Positions 47,600 through 59,129 of a stretch of 64,000 bases of DNA are shown here, in pieces. The notes beneath the pieces were generated by a model. It did not search any database. It was not told the origin of the DNA and saw nothing but the letters and a program-made list of their open reading frames with translations. The stretch lies in contig CM055095.1 of assembly GCA_029204225.1 (NCBI GenBank), forward strand, positions 59,296,865-59,360,864, in the 5' to 3' direction. The stretch is from Diphasiastrum complanatum (taxonomy: Eukaryota; Streptophyta; Lycopodiopsida; Lycopodiales; Lycopodiaceae). Every line of letters starts with the position of its first letter. Position 1 is the first letter of the stretch. Both the position numbers and the translations under genes were made by a program.

Positions 47600-48600
47600 T
47601 AGTGCCATCAAACCATTCTTAGATTTTTGTACTCCTCAACTCCAAACAAATAATGGCTATTTTATCAAGGTGATTCATGATTTCGTGTCGAAATCGATAG
47701 GTTAGTTAGCGGAAGCTCGAACGGGTGCATGTAGGATCAGAAGCACAACAAACACCCGTTAGTAGAATATTCAAATTGAATGATTTAGACAAATGCACAA
47801 TGAAATGATACAATAGCGGGACTCAGAAGAAGTTTTCTGACGAAGATTCTATGATTGATATTCTACAAAATATCTACAACTACCTTTTGTTGCAGTTATT
47901 ATGACCACCTCATTATAGTTAATGCATGTACAAAGTGGGTGGATTGTCAACGTAGATGACTGAAAAGTGCACTTATAAAATGCAAATTCTAGCCAAAAAC
48001 TCTGGTGACGGACTGATAAAATTAAATCATGAACGATTTGCGACACTCGAATTGTTTCTGTTCGAGTTGGATCAATTAGGCTCTGTAATACAACGAAACG
48101 AAATGAGACAAATTCTAAACAAAAGCGAAACTTGCACTGACATTGATTCATGCTGGAAGCACAGATTGCGAAACGAAACGAAACGAAACAAAAGAATTCG
48201 CGACAAGATCAATCAAGCTCTATAACGAGACGAGATGATACAAAACAAAACAGGACGAAACGAAACGAAAAGAAACCTAGGTGAGCTCTGTAATTGATTT
48301 ACCCTTATAGTTAAGTGATCATGAAGCGAAGCGAAAGGATTCGTGTATGAAATCAATTCGTCAGGAATTCAGATATGATTACTGGTCATTGTCAGCTATA
48401 TATTCCTACAACCCTTCAGAGGGTAGACAGACATAGCTGATCTACGTTAACAGATTAATGTCGCATTCAACAATACCAATGTGAGAAAATTGACTGAAAA
48501 AAGAATCAGACACACGAATAATATCAGACAAAAATTCATTCGAGATCATACAATGTATAGAATAACATTTGATAACAGCTACAATATTACCTATTGATCT
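47600..48600. repeat. LTR-like non-coding stretch with ACGAA repeats
   Basis: Contains runs of (CGAAA)n at about 48168-48192 and 48252-48280 and repeated CTCTRTAA words. It shares TTCGCGAC words with 51780-52090, suggesting related LTRs, but no ends could be defined. Confidence 0.35.
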
Positions 48601-48622
48601 TCTTGAATTTTAGCAGCACTGC

Positions 48623-49000
48623 ATGACAGATCCACGTAGTGCGTTGGAGGTGATCCTAGACTTAGGAGCTACCTCACACTTTGTGACATCAAGACAAATT
48701 ATGTCTGGTTTTCGAAGTGCTGATCCATCAAGATTCATTGTTCTTGGAGATGGATCCAAACACCAAGTGAACGGTATTGGTTCACTGTGGCTCAACACGA
48801 ATGGCAGAGATAGACAACTCGAAGACATTCTGTTCGTGCCTACACAATAGCAGGACTTGCCTTCTGTGGCAAGAATAGCTGATGCAAGGATGTGTGTGAC
48901 ATTTTCTGATGAACATGCAACGTTGTTGATGCTAGTACTAGTACCCTGATCACTCAAGGCAGAAGAAAAGGTAATCTATATCACCTCAAAATACAGTCCA
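48623..49000 (+). mobile_element. Ty1/copia protease fragment
   Basis: Frame with LDLGATSHFVTSRQIM, FIVLGDGSKHQVNGIGSLWL and LEDILFVPTQ, the copia protease. The active-site triplet reads DLG instead of DSG. It matches the minus-strand protease at 50.1 kb but is inverted relative to it. Confidence 0.8.
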
Positions 49001-49249
49001 CTTGTGTGCGAGACAATTTTGAGAGGATCAGTAGATCCAAAGGTCCGCTAGTAAGCGAGACACGATTCATGAGAGAACTATATTTCTCTCGTTAGGTGTT
49101 GACACTTCACACACATCTGCAAAAATGTAGGCGGTTGAACAATTTATATTCGATCTATCTTCACCCATTTTTGAGCTCTCAGACTCCTCGACATAGGACG
49201 AACTATTATTATTCTCCTGTCTACTTTGTGCTGATTTGTTTTTTTGGGT

Positions 49250-49740
49250 TCAGGCGGCAATCCATGGCTGCATGACCTTTCTTGTGGCAGTGGATACATT
49301 CAATTTTGGATTGAGCCAGCACGTATCAACTGTGTGCCCATCGCATCTGCATTTCATGCAGGTCTTCTTGTCTCCACCTTGCTGCTTCAATCTCCCTTTG
49401 TTCTTCCACTTGTCTTTACTGGTCCCCTCTACTTGCTGATCATGATCCTGCCTTTGATTCAACTCCCTCTTAGGCTTGAATTGTTTCTTGGCCTTCTCCT
49501 TGTTGTTGTAGAGGGCTTGGTCAGAACCATCCTTGTGATCAAGGTGCTCTCTAGCCTCGACTTCTTCTCGAATCTCGACAATTGCCTTTTCGAGGGTCAT
49601 GGTAGGATCCTTTGCGAGCATGGTTCTTGTTGTCTAGAAAGATCTAGGTAAGGCTCTCAACAGGTAAGTGAGCTGCTTCTATGCTGACACTGCATTTTTT
49701 GCTCCAGAATTGTGTAATGACATGAATAGATCCTTCATTT
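49250..49740 (-). mobile_element. Second copia gag-nucleocapsid fragment
   Basis: MTLEKAIVEIREEVEAREHL and a CCHC knuckle CMKCRCDGHTVDTC followed by WLNP. It is a second, diverged copy of the gag C-terminus, placed after the protease of the first copy (join at about 49740). Confidence 0.85.
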
Positions 49741-51110
49741 CTTGAGTTTGATTCGTTTGTTCGATTCGAATTTGAATGTGTAAGTGATACAAATTTCCTT
49801 CTATGTTGCCTTTAACAACTAGGTTATCAGAATCTTCCTCGAACAATTTACAAGAGTTCTTTGTGAAGGTTACTGACATGCCTGTATTGACTATCTTATC
49901 TACGGATAGAAGATCTTTTTCAAGAGTAGGGTCATAGAGAATTTCCTCTAGTTTCTTGTCACCCTGATTCATGTCTAGCCATAGTACACCAATTCCATCA
50001 ACTATGTGCTTAGAACCATCTCCAAGTATAATGAATCGCGAACAGCCCGTCTTCTTGTACTCAGACAATATTTGTTTCGAGGAAATAAAATGTGAGGTGG
50101 CTCCTGAATCAGGTACTACTTTTTGAATTGCATTTGTTGAACAACATAGATCAGCACTAACATAAGTTGTTGAGCTCCTTGTCGTCCTGTCTTCTGCTGC
50201 TCTGGAGCATTCTACTTTGTCTTCGACATAGTTTGAATCTGAAGGTTCGCTTCGATTCTGCTCATTTTTGTTTTTGGGACTCTGATAACAGTCCACCGCT
50301 GCATGACCCCGTTTATGACAATGAATGCATTCAATATTTGGATTTAACCAACACTTATCTTCTGTGTGACCTGATCTTTTGCATTTGTTGCAGATCTTTT
50401 TATCACCAAAATTTTTCTGTTGTTTTCCAGATTGTTGATCATTTGTCTTAGACTCATTCTTTTTAGATCTTCTGAGTAAATAGAGCATTTTGGCATCACC
50501 ATTGTCGTCATAGCATTCATAAGCTTCTACTTCCTCTTTAACTCCCTCTATTGCCTTTTGAAGTGTCATTGTCACATCTTTCGCCAATAAGGTTCGAGTT
50601 GTGTGGAATGACCTAGGTAGGGCTTGAAGAAAATAAGTAAGCTATTTTTCCTTTGAAATTGCATTTTCTACGCCAAAATTCTGCAAAGAAATGAACATGT
50701 CTTTTATCTTTCACACGAATGTGTTTAGGTTTTTGTCGTCCCACTGTAGGTAAGTTAATTGGTCTTCTAAGGACATGATTTGATTACGAGATCGAGTCTT
50801 ATTCTTGGTTTGCAATTCTTCCCATAAATCTTTTGCGTTCAAGATTGATGTAAGATCTAGCATTATATTGTCATGCATTGAAGACGCAATAATTGCTATA
50901 GCTTTGTCATTTCTCAAATTCCATTCTCGAAGTTCTTTGCCAGGAGTAGCTACTGGCTTCTCCTTTATTGGTTCTACCCATTGCCAAAGACCTTCGCCCT
51001 TCAATATGAGTGAAGTCTTTAATTTCCAAATCAAATAGTTTGAACCTTCTGGATCCAAGATCGTAGTGATCTTAGCCTGAATATTATTGATCCACGCACT
51101 CCAGGTGCGG
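49741..51110 (-). mobile_element. Ty1/copia gag-nucleocapsid-protease
   Basis: Gag (UBN2 type) from about 51110: SASRTWSAWINNIQAKI, then LDPEGSNYLIWKLKTSLILK and DLWEELQTK; two CCHC knuckles CNKCKRSGHTEDKC and CIHCHKRGHAAVDC; then the protease with intact PDSGATSHFISSK and FIILGDGSKHIVDGIG. The nucleocapsid-protease portion (50587-49741) is open without stops. One stop or frame break separates it from the N-terminal gag. Gag packages the RNA and the protease cleaves the polyprotein; integrase and RT are missing here. Confidence 0.9.
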
Positions 51111-51175
51111 CTTGCTGATGGATGTATGAAAATGCTGAGAGGGGTACAAAGATACCACGGTATTGACTTTGAATC

Positions 51176-51289
51176 GCTCTAATACCATTGTATCAGTTTT
51201 GATTCGATGTATGCTCTAATACCACTGTACCAATTCTGATCTTGTATGCTCTAATACCACTATATCAGCACTAATTCGCTTTGATACCA
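51176..51289 (-). other. Array of four primer-binding-site-like sequences
   Basis: TGGTATTAGAGC on the minus strand occurs at 51187-51176, 51224-51213 and 51259-51248, and the variant TGGTATCAAAGC at 51289-51278. This is the copia primer site complementary to the 3' end of initiator Met-tRNA. Spacing is 37, 35 and 30 bp, each preceded by a (GATA)CAGTG-like word. Normally there is one per element, just after the 5' LTR. Confidence 0.75.
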
Positions 51290-52170
51290 CTGTATGAGAA
51301 ACAGTAATTATTCTTCCACAGAGAACGCGATGAAAGTTTAAATAATCAAACTAATATCAGTGTTTTCAATCGGGTTTGTTTCTGGTCTATGTACTAATAG
51401 AACAATTTTTGTCTTGATTGAATATGTGTGCGGAAATAATATGCAGAATTAAGAGACAACTTAAGACAATTTTAGACAAATAGAAACTATTGATCAAAAA
51501 CGAATTTATAATTCTAAATTTGAATTAGTATACATCTCTTGTTGTCTTATCTCACTGTTGTGTCTCTAATTGAATGAGTCTGAGAGTCTTTTCAGTTTTG
51601 AGAGTTAGAGTTGGTTACAACGAGTAGTGCACATGTATTTATATTGCTATAGGACGGGTCTTCTGGCCTTTTAATTACAGGTCTTTTGGCTTTTTAAAAT
51701 CCTGTAACAGTAGATCTAACCATTTACGACGATTGATTTCAAACAAACGCTCTGTTTCCAGGGTCGAATAAATTTTGTTCACGAATATTTTGCGACAGTC
51801 TGTCTCTTCATTACAGCTTTGTGTTTTGCGAATTATTCGCGACACCTATCTCTTCACTTTCATCTTTCGCGAATTGTTCGCGACATATGACAACTTTGAG
51901 CTTGAAGAAGAATCCAGAAGATTTTGCGAATTGTTCGCAACAGGTGAGGTTTGAACAAGAAACATAATATTTCATGACAAGATTCTGTTCGCGAATCTTT
52001 CAAGCTTCAACAAGAAACCACGAGCTTCTACAAGAAACTGTTTCGCGAATCTTTCGAGTTGGCTGCAAGATAAATTTCGTGAAGACTTCAAGGTTGATCA
52101 CAAATACAAATGTTTCGAGTTCATGTTCATTAGATCTATCTGATCAGGTGTTCTACACTTCTACTGCTAC
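51290..52170 (-). mobile_element. Probable 5' LTR region with TTCGCGAA palindromes
   Basis: Lies directly upstream (on the minus strand) of the primer-site array, where the 5' LTR should be; the plus strand starts TGTATGAGAAACAG. Its outer end is not fixed. Between 51825 and 52060 it holds repeated imperfect palindromes CGCGAA-TTG-TTCGCG, GCGAA-TTG-TTCGC and single TTCGCGAAT words. Confidence 0.45.
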
Positions 52171-52177
52171 CACCTCC

Positions 52178-53720
52178 ATGCCAATAGATTCTGGTGATGC
52201 TGTCAGTTTAGTTTCAAGCCTTACGCAAGTGATCTAGTCTATGCTGGAGAAGAAAAAAGAAATGGAGCAGCGCATATCAGACATGGGCTTGGAAAATACA
52301 CTAATTAGCCAAAAACTCATCTAGCTGGACAAAGAGTTGAAGATTGCCAAGCAGCACGAAGCTAAGTCTGAAGCTGAGACAAAGAAGGCACAACAGTTGG
52401 CTGAGCGGTTGGAAGATTATGTCAGTACGCTGTAGAATACCCTCACAACAACCCAAGACCAAGTAGACAAGGCTGTTCAGGATGCCAAGCAAAAAGTGTA
52501 GCTGTTACAGGGTCACTTGCAGATGGATGAGCAAGATCGCACATGTTTGCAAGGTGAATTGGATGCAACCACCCTTGAGCGTGATGTGTATCTTCATACG
52601 CAAATTCCTGATCATCTGGTAACTCCGATGGAAATCGTATATGAAAACTAATCGAGTGGCCCTTCAAGGATTCCAAGGCTACTTTGACAGATTCAATGGT
52701 ACGGCTTCCACTGAGTTGGCAAAGGCCAAAGCAACCATCAAAGAATATGAAAGCTTGTCATTCAGATTTTGGAGTCCAACCCTTAGATCAGCGTTCCATT
52801 GATGCCACAATTCTCTCCTCAACAACAGGAGCAGGCAGGATTGGAAACATGTTTGGATTCATGCATGGAACAGGGTGGAGCCCTTGAAGTCAAAGAAGAA
52901 TAGCTAGTTCCACAAGCAACACAAGTAGGTCTGTCTACTGCAGGGACCAGACCTTTGTTTAGAAGACCAATTAACATCAAGGACCAAATCTAGAGCTTCT
53001 TAACACAACATCCCCATGAGTCCTCGCGTGGTGGTTGGGTCATTAAATTTAAAACCTCTGAAATCGAGGCCGACAAGGAGTTGGATAAGTTACCCGCATT
53101 GGGAGAGCAGCCGGCCAGGAGAACTACAGTTTTTGAAAAAACTCCAGAATCAATCAGGAGTTATGTGGCCAGACCTTGCCAACTGCGCGTAGATCCATAC
53201 TACGTTTCAATGTTGCGAAGAAATAAGTGGAAAGATTTGGGATTGGCCATAAATAGAATCACGATCCATACGCCAAAGTGGCGAATAATCCACCAACCTT
53301 ACAATTGGGAGATATCAGTGGATTTTCACAGAGCCTTATAAGCATACCAGTGAGAGTATATCCACTCTCCTGATCCAATAGTGGGGCAATCGATGTTGTT
53401 TGCAAAAGATCTAACTCTACTATCATCCGTTGCAACGCGATGGGATGATTGCCTTTCCACTTTGGCATTCGATCCTCATAAGTCAATGGCGTCAAAAAGT
53501 GCAGTGGCGAGATTATATTTCCGCACTACCATGATGGGTGGATCTTGGAAATTCCAGTTCACAGCCTGGACGACTTCAAAGTGGATCGTCGGAGGCCATC
53601 ATTGTGTTTTGCCGCACAACATGGATTTCAACACTGCCTAACTCGAATTCATGGAGAATGTGCAGTATCATCTAATAAAAATTCAACATGATGCCAATAA
53701 AATCCCACAGTAACTGCATC
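52178..53720 (+). pseudogene. Degenerate coiled-coil protein remnant, copy B
   Basis: A protein-like reading of about 500 codons broken by stops (mostly TAG) and frameshifts. It starts MPIDSGDAVSLVSSLTQVI, continues as a heptad-rich coiled coil (KKKEMEQRISDMGLENTLIS, LDKELKIAKQHEAKSEAETK, LAERLEDYVSTL), then LQGFQGYFDRFNGTASTELA, WVIKFKTSEIEADKELDKLP, IRSYVARPCQLRVDPYYVSM, HQPYNWEISVDF, DDCLSTLAFDPHKSMASKSA and KFQFTAWTTSKWIVGGHHCV. No known motif was recognised. Possibly related to the minus-strand remnant at 46631. Confidence 0.5.
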
Positions 53721-54870
53721 TCTCAGGTGTCGTGTGTTGGATTTATCTCCTTTACTCTCCTAAATCCCATGGTAATCTAGTTTCATTCATCACTGCACTT
53801 TATTTGCATTGTCATGTAGTTCAATCACTAAAGACGAATAAGTGAAGATGGTGGACATATAAAAAATAATCGAACTATCGAAGATGACCGACATATCGGG
53901 TAGACTCAACCTAGCCGATATATCGAAGATGGCCGACCTATCGATTAAACCCAACTTCGAATATCGAGAAAGCCCGACTTATTGACCTCCTCATGCTCAC
54001 TCTCAGTACTACGCAACAGACTTGACAATGACAGCAGCCACGATCTTCCTTCTGACGACGCAATGGCTCCATGCCTTCTCTTGTACACTTATCTGCATAA
54101 ATGTATATAGCACATAGATCATTCAATGTAACAACAATATATCTATATGCATGTAATTAATCACTGATCAAGAACACGGATTATCAAATCCGATGAGATA
54201 GACACAGTTTCTTTAGCAAAGTAGGATACAAATGTAATGATTTAGCTAAAGAGGTATGTTGAATTATTTATCTCATGTACAATTTCACTAATAACAATTT
54301 CCAAACAAATTGTCTCGATGTTGTTTTAACATCAAGTCACACTTTTGACAATGTCGATCTACCATAGAGCATCCTCCCGTATGACTATTTTGAACTCAAT
54401 ATTTTATGAACAACAATCCACCAGTTATTTTCTTTGAATGCATGAAATCTATGGTTCTCTCGAATTTGCACACACACGTGAACACACACACACACACACA
54501 CACACACAATTGAGAGGGATGCTCTAGAAAAAAGCTTGCCAAGCTGACTTGGCTATAAAAAGCTCGCTTCACATAGCTCGCTATTTTTTTGCCCCCAAAA
54601 AAAGTATCACCTGTCGATCAATCTATCACGGAAGTTTTAGTTCAGCATGTTTATCTTCACAAAGAGCTCAACATTCAGGATTTGAATCCAAATGGTAGAA
54701 GAAAATGCGATTATAATTATCCAATTAGTACGTACATATTCAAATTAAATTTCTTTGTAGTGGGTTTCTTTCCTAGCCTAACCTCAACCCAAGATCCAAG
54801 CAATCTAGCATCAGGGAGAAGAAGTCAGTTGTCACGCGTAGGTTCGTTCCCAAGGAAGCAATAGCATATC
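53721..54870. other. Non-coding; TATCGAAGATG repeats and (CA)n
   Basis: ATATCGAAGATGGCCGACCT-type words recur four times between 53865 and 53975. A (CA)n run lies at 54483-54508. No gene was recognised. Confidence 0.5.
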
Positions 54871-54879
54871 TCATATTTC

Positions 54880-55561
54880 AGCATGAATGGAAGATCAGGC
54901 GAGTAAGGAGTGATAAACTGCTATTCAATGTCTTGGCTCTAGCAGTACTCCTTGAATTCAATAGAAATGTACTCTCCAACATTATCGGACCTCAAGGCTT
55001 TGATTGTCTTACCAGTCTCTTTCTTTGCACGCTCCTTGAAAATTTTGAAGCAGTTGAAAGCTTCTGATTTTTTCTTAATGAAATAAACCATAGTCCTTCT
55101 AGAAAATTCATCAATAAAAGTTATAAAATACTTTGCATCCTTTCATGAAGGATTTTGCATTGGCCACAGATATCTGAATGTACAACATCTAGTAATCCTC
55201 TAGCAGTATGTTGATGGCTTGATCTAAATGGTTTCCTTGTCTGCTTACCAACTAAACAGTCTTGACAGATAGGTAATTCAACTTTCTTGTCAGGATAGTC
55301 GAGATAAAAAACAATGGATTGCTTAGACATTTGTTGTACAGAAGCATAATTCAAATGACCAAGTCTATAATGCCAAAGTAAATTTTTATTTATCTGAATA
55401 GAAGTACTAAATGCTTGACTAGAGACAGAAAAGCAATGACTTAATCTGTACAAGTATCCATGCCTCTTTCCGAGTGCTAGGAACTTGCCTGTCCTATCAA
55501 CTACTTTGCACTGATTTGATTCAAATTCTTTTGAGTATAGATTGTCTACGTCTTCACGCAC
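54880..55561 (-). mobile_element. Ty1/copia pre-integrase and integrase core
   Basis: Minus-strand frame: LLWHYRLGHLNYASVQQMSK, CQDCLVGKQTRKPFRSS (zinc site), LLDVVHSDICGQ (first catalytic Asp region), a frameshift, then FIDEFSRRTMVYFIKKKSEA and the second catalytic region RSDNVGEYISIEF. It ends near 54880 without the rest of pol. Confidence 0.88.
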
Positions 55562-55599
55562 CGATAACGATTGTTCCTATCAGTCAATTTTTATCAGTT

Positions 55600-55774
55600 G
55601 TTAAGTGATCTTATAAATGTAAAGTAAAATAATGCAAGATCTTTCAGTTGTTATATATTCATGTAAATGAGCGATTGAAGCATGAGATGTAATAGATAGA
55701 TACAATAGTACATGACAGAGATCAAACAACCAGAATAGGTCTTCAGTAGCTAACTCCTCAGAGTTAGTGATCAT

Positions 55775-55817
<43 letters not shown>

Positions 55818-56300
55818 TATCTTTAACAATTGTCTTGAATCTATAAGTAGGATCATGCGCCTATCAGTGCAATTGTATTGTGGTTTGATCGTTGTTACTA
55901 CAACTTTATTATACATATTCGCTACTGTTCTACATCTTTTTGCATTCTTGTAGAATGAAATTAACTCTCACTCCTCTTACGCAAACATCACATAAAGAGA
56001 AATGTATGGCTGTCTCTGATGCCTGAATTATTTTCACATTCTCTTCTTAATCAGATTATCAGTATTAGAGGATTGCATGGCTGTCTGAGATGCATAATCA
56101 TTTTTTGCAATCTCTCTTTCATGGCAGTCTAAGACTCCTACACTGATAATCCTTTTAAACTAGTAAGAACAGCTCGCAACCTCCGTTCTCTAAGTAATCC
56201 ACATTCATGTTAAGCACAATCATCACTATGCTTTCGTTAATCGTCTTTCTTTTCCTATTGGCATCACTGTCCATCACAAATAGAAACTACTGCCAATAGA
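55600..56300 (+). mobile_element. Probable 5' LTR of the copia copy at 56417
   Basis: The interval directly upstream of the primer-binding site at 56303. No clear TG start was fixed (a candidate TGTTAAGTG lies near 55597). Contains an (AT)n microsatellite at 55776-55814 and repeated ATGGCTGTCTNNGATGC words near 56005 and 56080. Confidence 0.45.
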
Positions 56301-56302
56301 TG

Positions 56303-56314
56303 TGGTATTAGAGC
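56303..56314 (+). other. Retrotransposon primer-binding site
   Basis: TGGTATTAGAGC, one mismatch from the classical copia primer site complementary to initiator Met-tRNA, about 100 bp before the gag ATG at 56417. Confidence 0.8.
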
Positions 56315-56416
56315 ACTGGTTTATTTGAATACTAGAGTCTAGAATTTATAATAGAACTTAATACGTTCTTATTTTATAGAGCTAGGTCATTTTGTTTGTG
56401 TTCAATCTCTGTTCTA

Positions 56417-58460
56417 ATGGAAGGTTCAACCTCAAAGATCCGCTTGATCAACAAATTCAACGGAGATGACTTCCACATGTGGAAGTTCAAGATGAGGATG
56501 ATCTTAGTCGAGAAGGAGCTATGGGGATACGTAAACGGTTCTATAGCCAAACTGGCAGAACCTGAACTGCTTCCATTATGGGAAGCATAGGATAGCAAAG
56601 CACTTGCCATTGTATCCTTGAATCTGAAAGATACTCAGATCGCTCACATATCAAACAGCACCACTTCCAAAGAAGCGTGGGATATCCTAGCAAGTATCTA
56701 CGAGACTTTAGATGTATTGACTCGTCTCTTTCTAAGGAAGAAGGTACTTACACTCAAGATGAGCAAAGGCACCTCAGTCAGCGATCACCAGAACGAATTC
56801 AAGTTTAATCAACTTGTTGCCATAGGTTTCCCTATTTCAGAATAAGACTCAACTACGTCTCTTCTCTCTAGTCTTTCATCCTCCTATGACAATCTAGTAT
56901 TGCTTCTGAGCAATACTCTTGTGCTGTCTCTCCATATTGCAAGAAGAAGTCAGGAGAAAAAGCTTATCCACAATGAGTACCAAGTCAATGGCATTGTACC
57001 TTAATAAGCAGCAGTCCAAGAAGAAGAAGAACTTCAAGGACAAGAAGACAAAGGCAGAGCAGCCAGTCTCAATGCAACAACAACAACAACAGCACAGTCA
57101 ACCACCATCATCCAAGACCATACTCTTTTGCAGGTATTGCATAAGATCCAATCACAACATAAAGGATTGTCGCATCCTCAAGCACAATGAAGCGAGGAAG
57201 AAGATGAAGCAGCACCAAAAGGGAGGCTCTCACACTGTCAGAAATCCACAAGAAGAGGACAAGGCGCTAATGGTACAAGATCAATCCAGTAGAGATGCCT
57301 ATCAATGGTATCTTGATTCAGGTGCTTCACAGCACATGTGACACCATGTAAGAACCTGTTTTCTACTCTCACAACAATGGACTCAAAGTACATTTTCTTT
57401 GGCGACTCAAGCTCCCATAAAGTCGAAGGCCAAGGAACTGTTCGACTGCAGTTCCTTGATGACATTACTACACAGTTAGATGGTGTACTTTACGTACCCA
57501 AGTTAACAAAGAGTTTATTATCTATTTGCAAGATCATTGATCAAGGCTATAGAGCTTTGTTTATTGCTAGTCGATGTATTTTTTTTATGAGAACTCCAAT
57601 GAAAACCTCTCTGCACACAGAGAAGAAAATTTGTATATTTTGAGTCATGATTATGCACTTTTTGTGAGTAGTACAGATGCTCATGTTTGGCATCAAAGAT
57701 TATGTCATTTAAACATGCGTTCAATCTTGTATATGCTTCATAACAAAGTGGTCAAGGACATGAATATCAATGCTATTACCACAACTGATCAGACTATCTA
57801 TGAAAATTGTTTAGTAGGAAAACAACCTAGAACTAAATTTCCAAGAGGACAAGCCAGGAGAGCGAAGTCCATTCGATCACTGATTCACAGTGACCTGTGT
57901 GGTCCTATGAGCATACCCTCTTTGGGTCAAGCTCTGTATTTCATTACATTTATTGATGACTTCTCCCGATTCACCAGAGTCATGTTCATAAAAAACAAGT
58001 TAGAAGTGTTCAAATGCTTCAAAGAATTCAAGCAATATGCTAAGAATCAGACTGGTCAGAGAATCAAGGCCCTGCGGTCTAATTTAGGGGGAGAATATCT
58101 ATCAAATGTAATGGCGGACTACCTTTCATCATGTGGCATGCACTATCAGTTCACAACCAGCTACACTCCACAATAGAATGGCATAGTTGAGCAAAAGAAT
58201 AGAACATTACTGGAAGCTACACGATTCATGACTATCAATGCTCAATTACCCCAAAACTTTTGGGCTGAAGCAATTTCTACAGCCTGCTTTCTGCAAAATT
58301 ATTTTAGCATGAAGGCAGTCGACTCCAAGACACCCTTTGAAGCCTACTATGGCTGCAAACCAAGTCTGAAACACTTACGTGTATTTGGATGTCTATGCTA
58401 TGCTCAAATACCATCTGATCTGAGAAAGAAGTTAGACCCAGTAAGTATCTTCATACACAA
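56417..58460 (+). mobile_element. Ty1/copia gag-protease-integrase, 3' truncated
   Basis: Gag from ATG 56417 (INKFNGDDFHMWKFKMRMIL, SKEAWDILASIYETLD), knuckle CRYCIRSNHNIKDC (about 57133), protease WYLDSGASQHM (about 57307) with FGDSSSHKVEGQGTVRL, pre-integrase VWHQRLCHLNMRS...CLVGKQPRTKF, and the integrase core SLIHSDLCGPM, FIDDFSRFTRVMFIKNK, then RSNLGGEYLS where the family has RSDNGGEY, i.e. a catalytic Asp is lost. In-frame TAG at 58174 follows YTP and Gln. The reading ends at about 58460 (LRKKLDPVSIF); RT and RNase H are absent. At least six frame breaks. Confidence 0.92.
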
Positions 58461-59129
58461 AAACCCAAAAAGAGTCAAGAAGAATGTCAAGCAACCCACC
58501 CCTCATCTAAGCCATTCCATCTTCAGATCCAAAGCCAAGATTGACAACCTTGGTAGGTTTAGATTCTATATAGATACATTGTTTAAACCCCTCCCCATTG
58601 GATCGAATCCTATTACTACATCGATACTCACCCGGTTGGAGATCCAAACCCCATCTTTGTCCTCTTGATCACGACGATTAGGGGGACATGGAAAGGGTCC
58701 AACATGACTAAAGGTTTTAAAGTACTCAACATTGGGAGTTTGTTTTTGGTAGTTGTCTATGGTAGTTGTCTAATAGACCCTCCAAATTTGCCTATATAAA
58801 AGCCAACTTTGATTCATTTCCCACCAATGCTAGTGGAGCCTTTGCAAAAAAAATTCATGGCCCAACTCTCCAAAAAAGTTCTAAAACTACTTACAAGCCT
58901 TCCGATACGCACTCTACTCACTTTTACCTTCCTACAATCATGTCTTTGACCGAATGTGAGACCTCCGTCTCTCCTACCTCACTCATCAAGAGATGTTCTT
59001 TAGAGCATGATATTATGGCTCTGTCTAACGCTGATTTGGTGGCTGAATGGTTCAAGGCAATGGCATTCATGTTATTGTGTTTTCAATCAAAATCAATATG
59101 GAGCTAATTAGTATAACCTTTGGTATGTG
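58461..59129. other. No recognised feature
   Basis: Contains an ORF at 58766-59107 with no recognisable motif. It could be part of an unidentified element. Confidence 0.3.
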
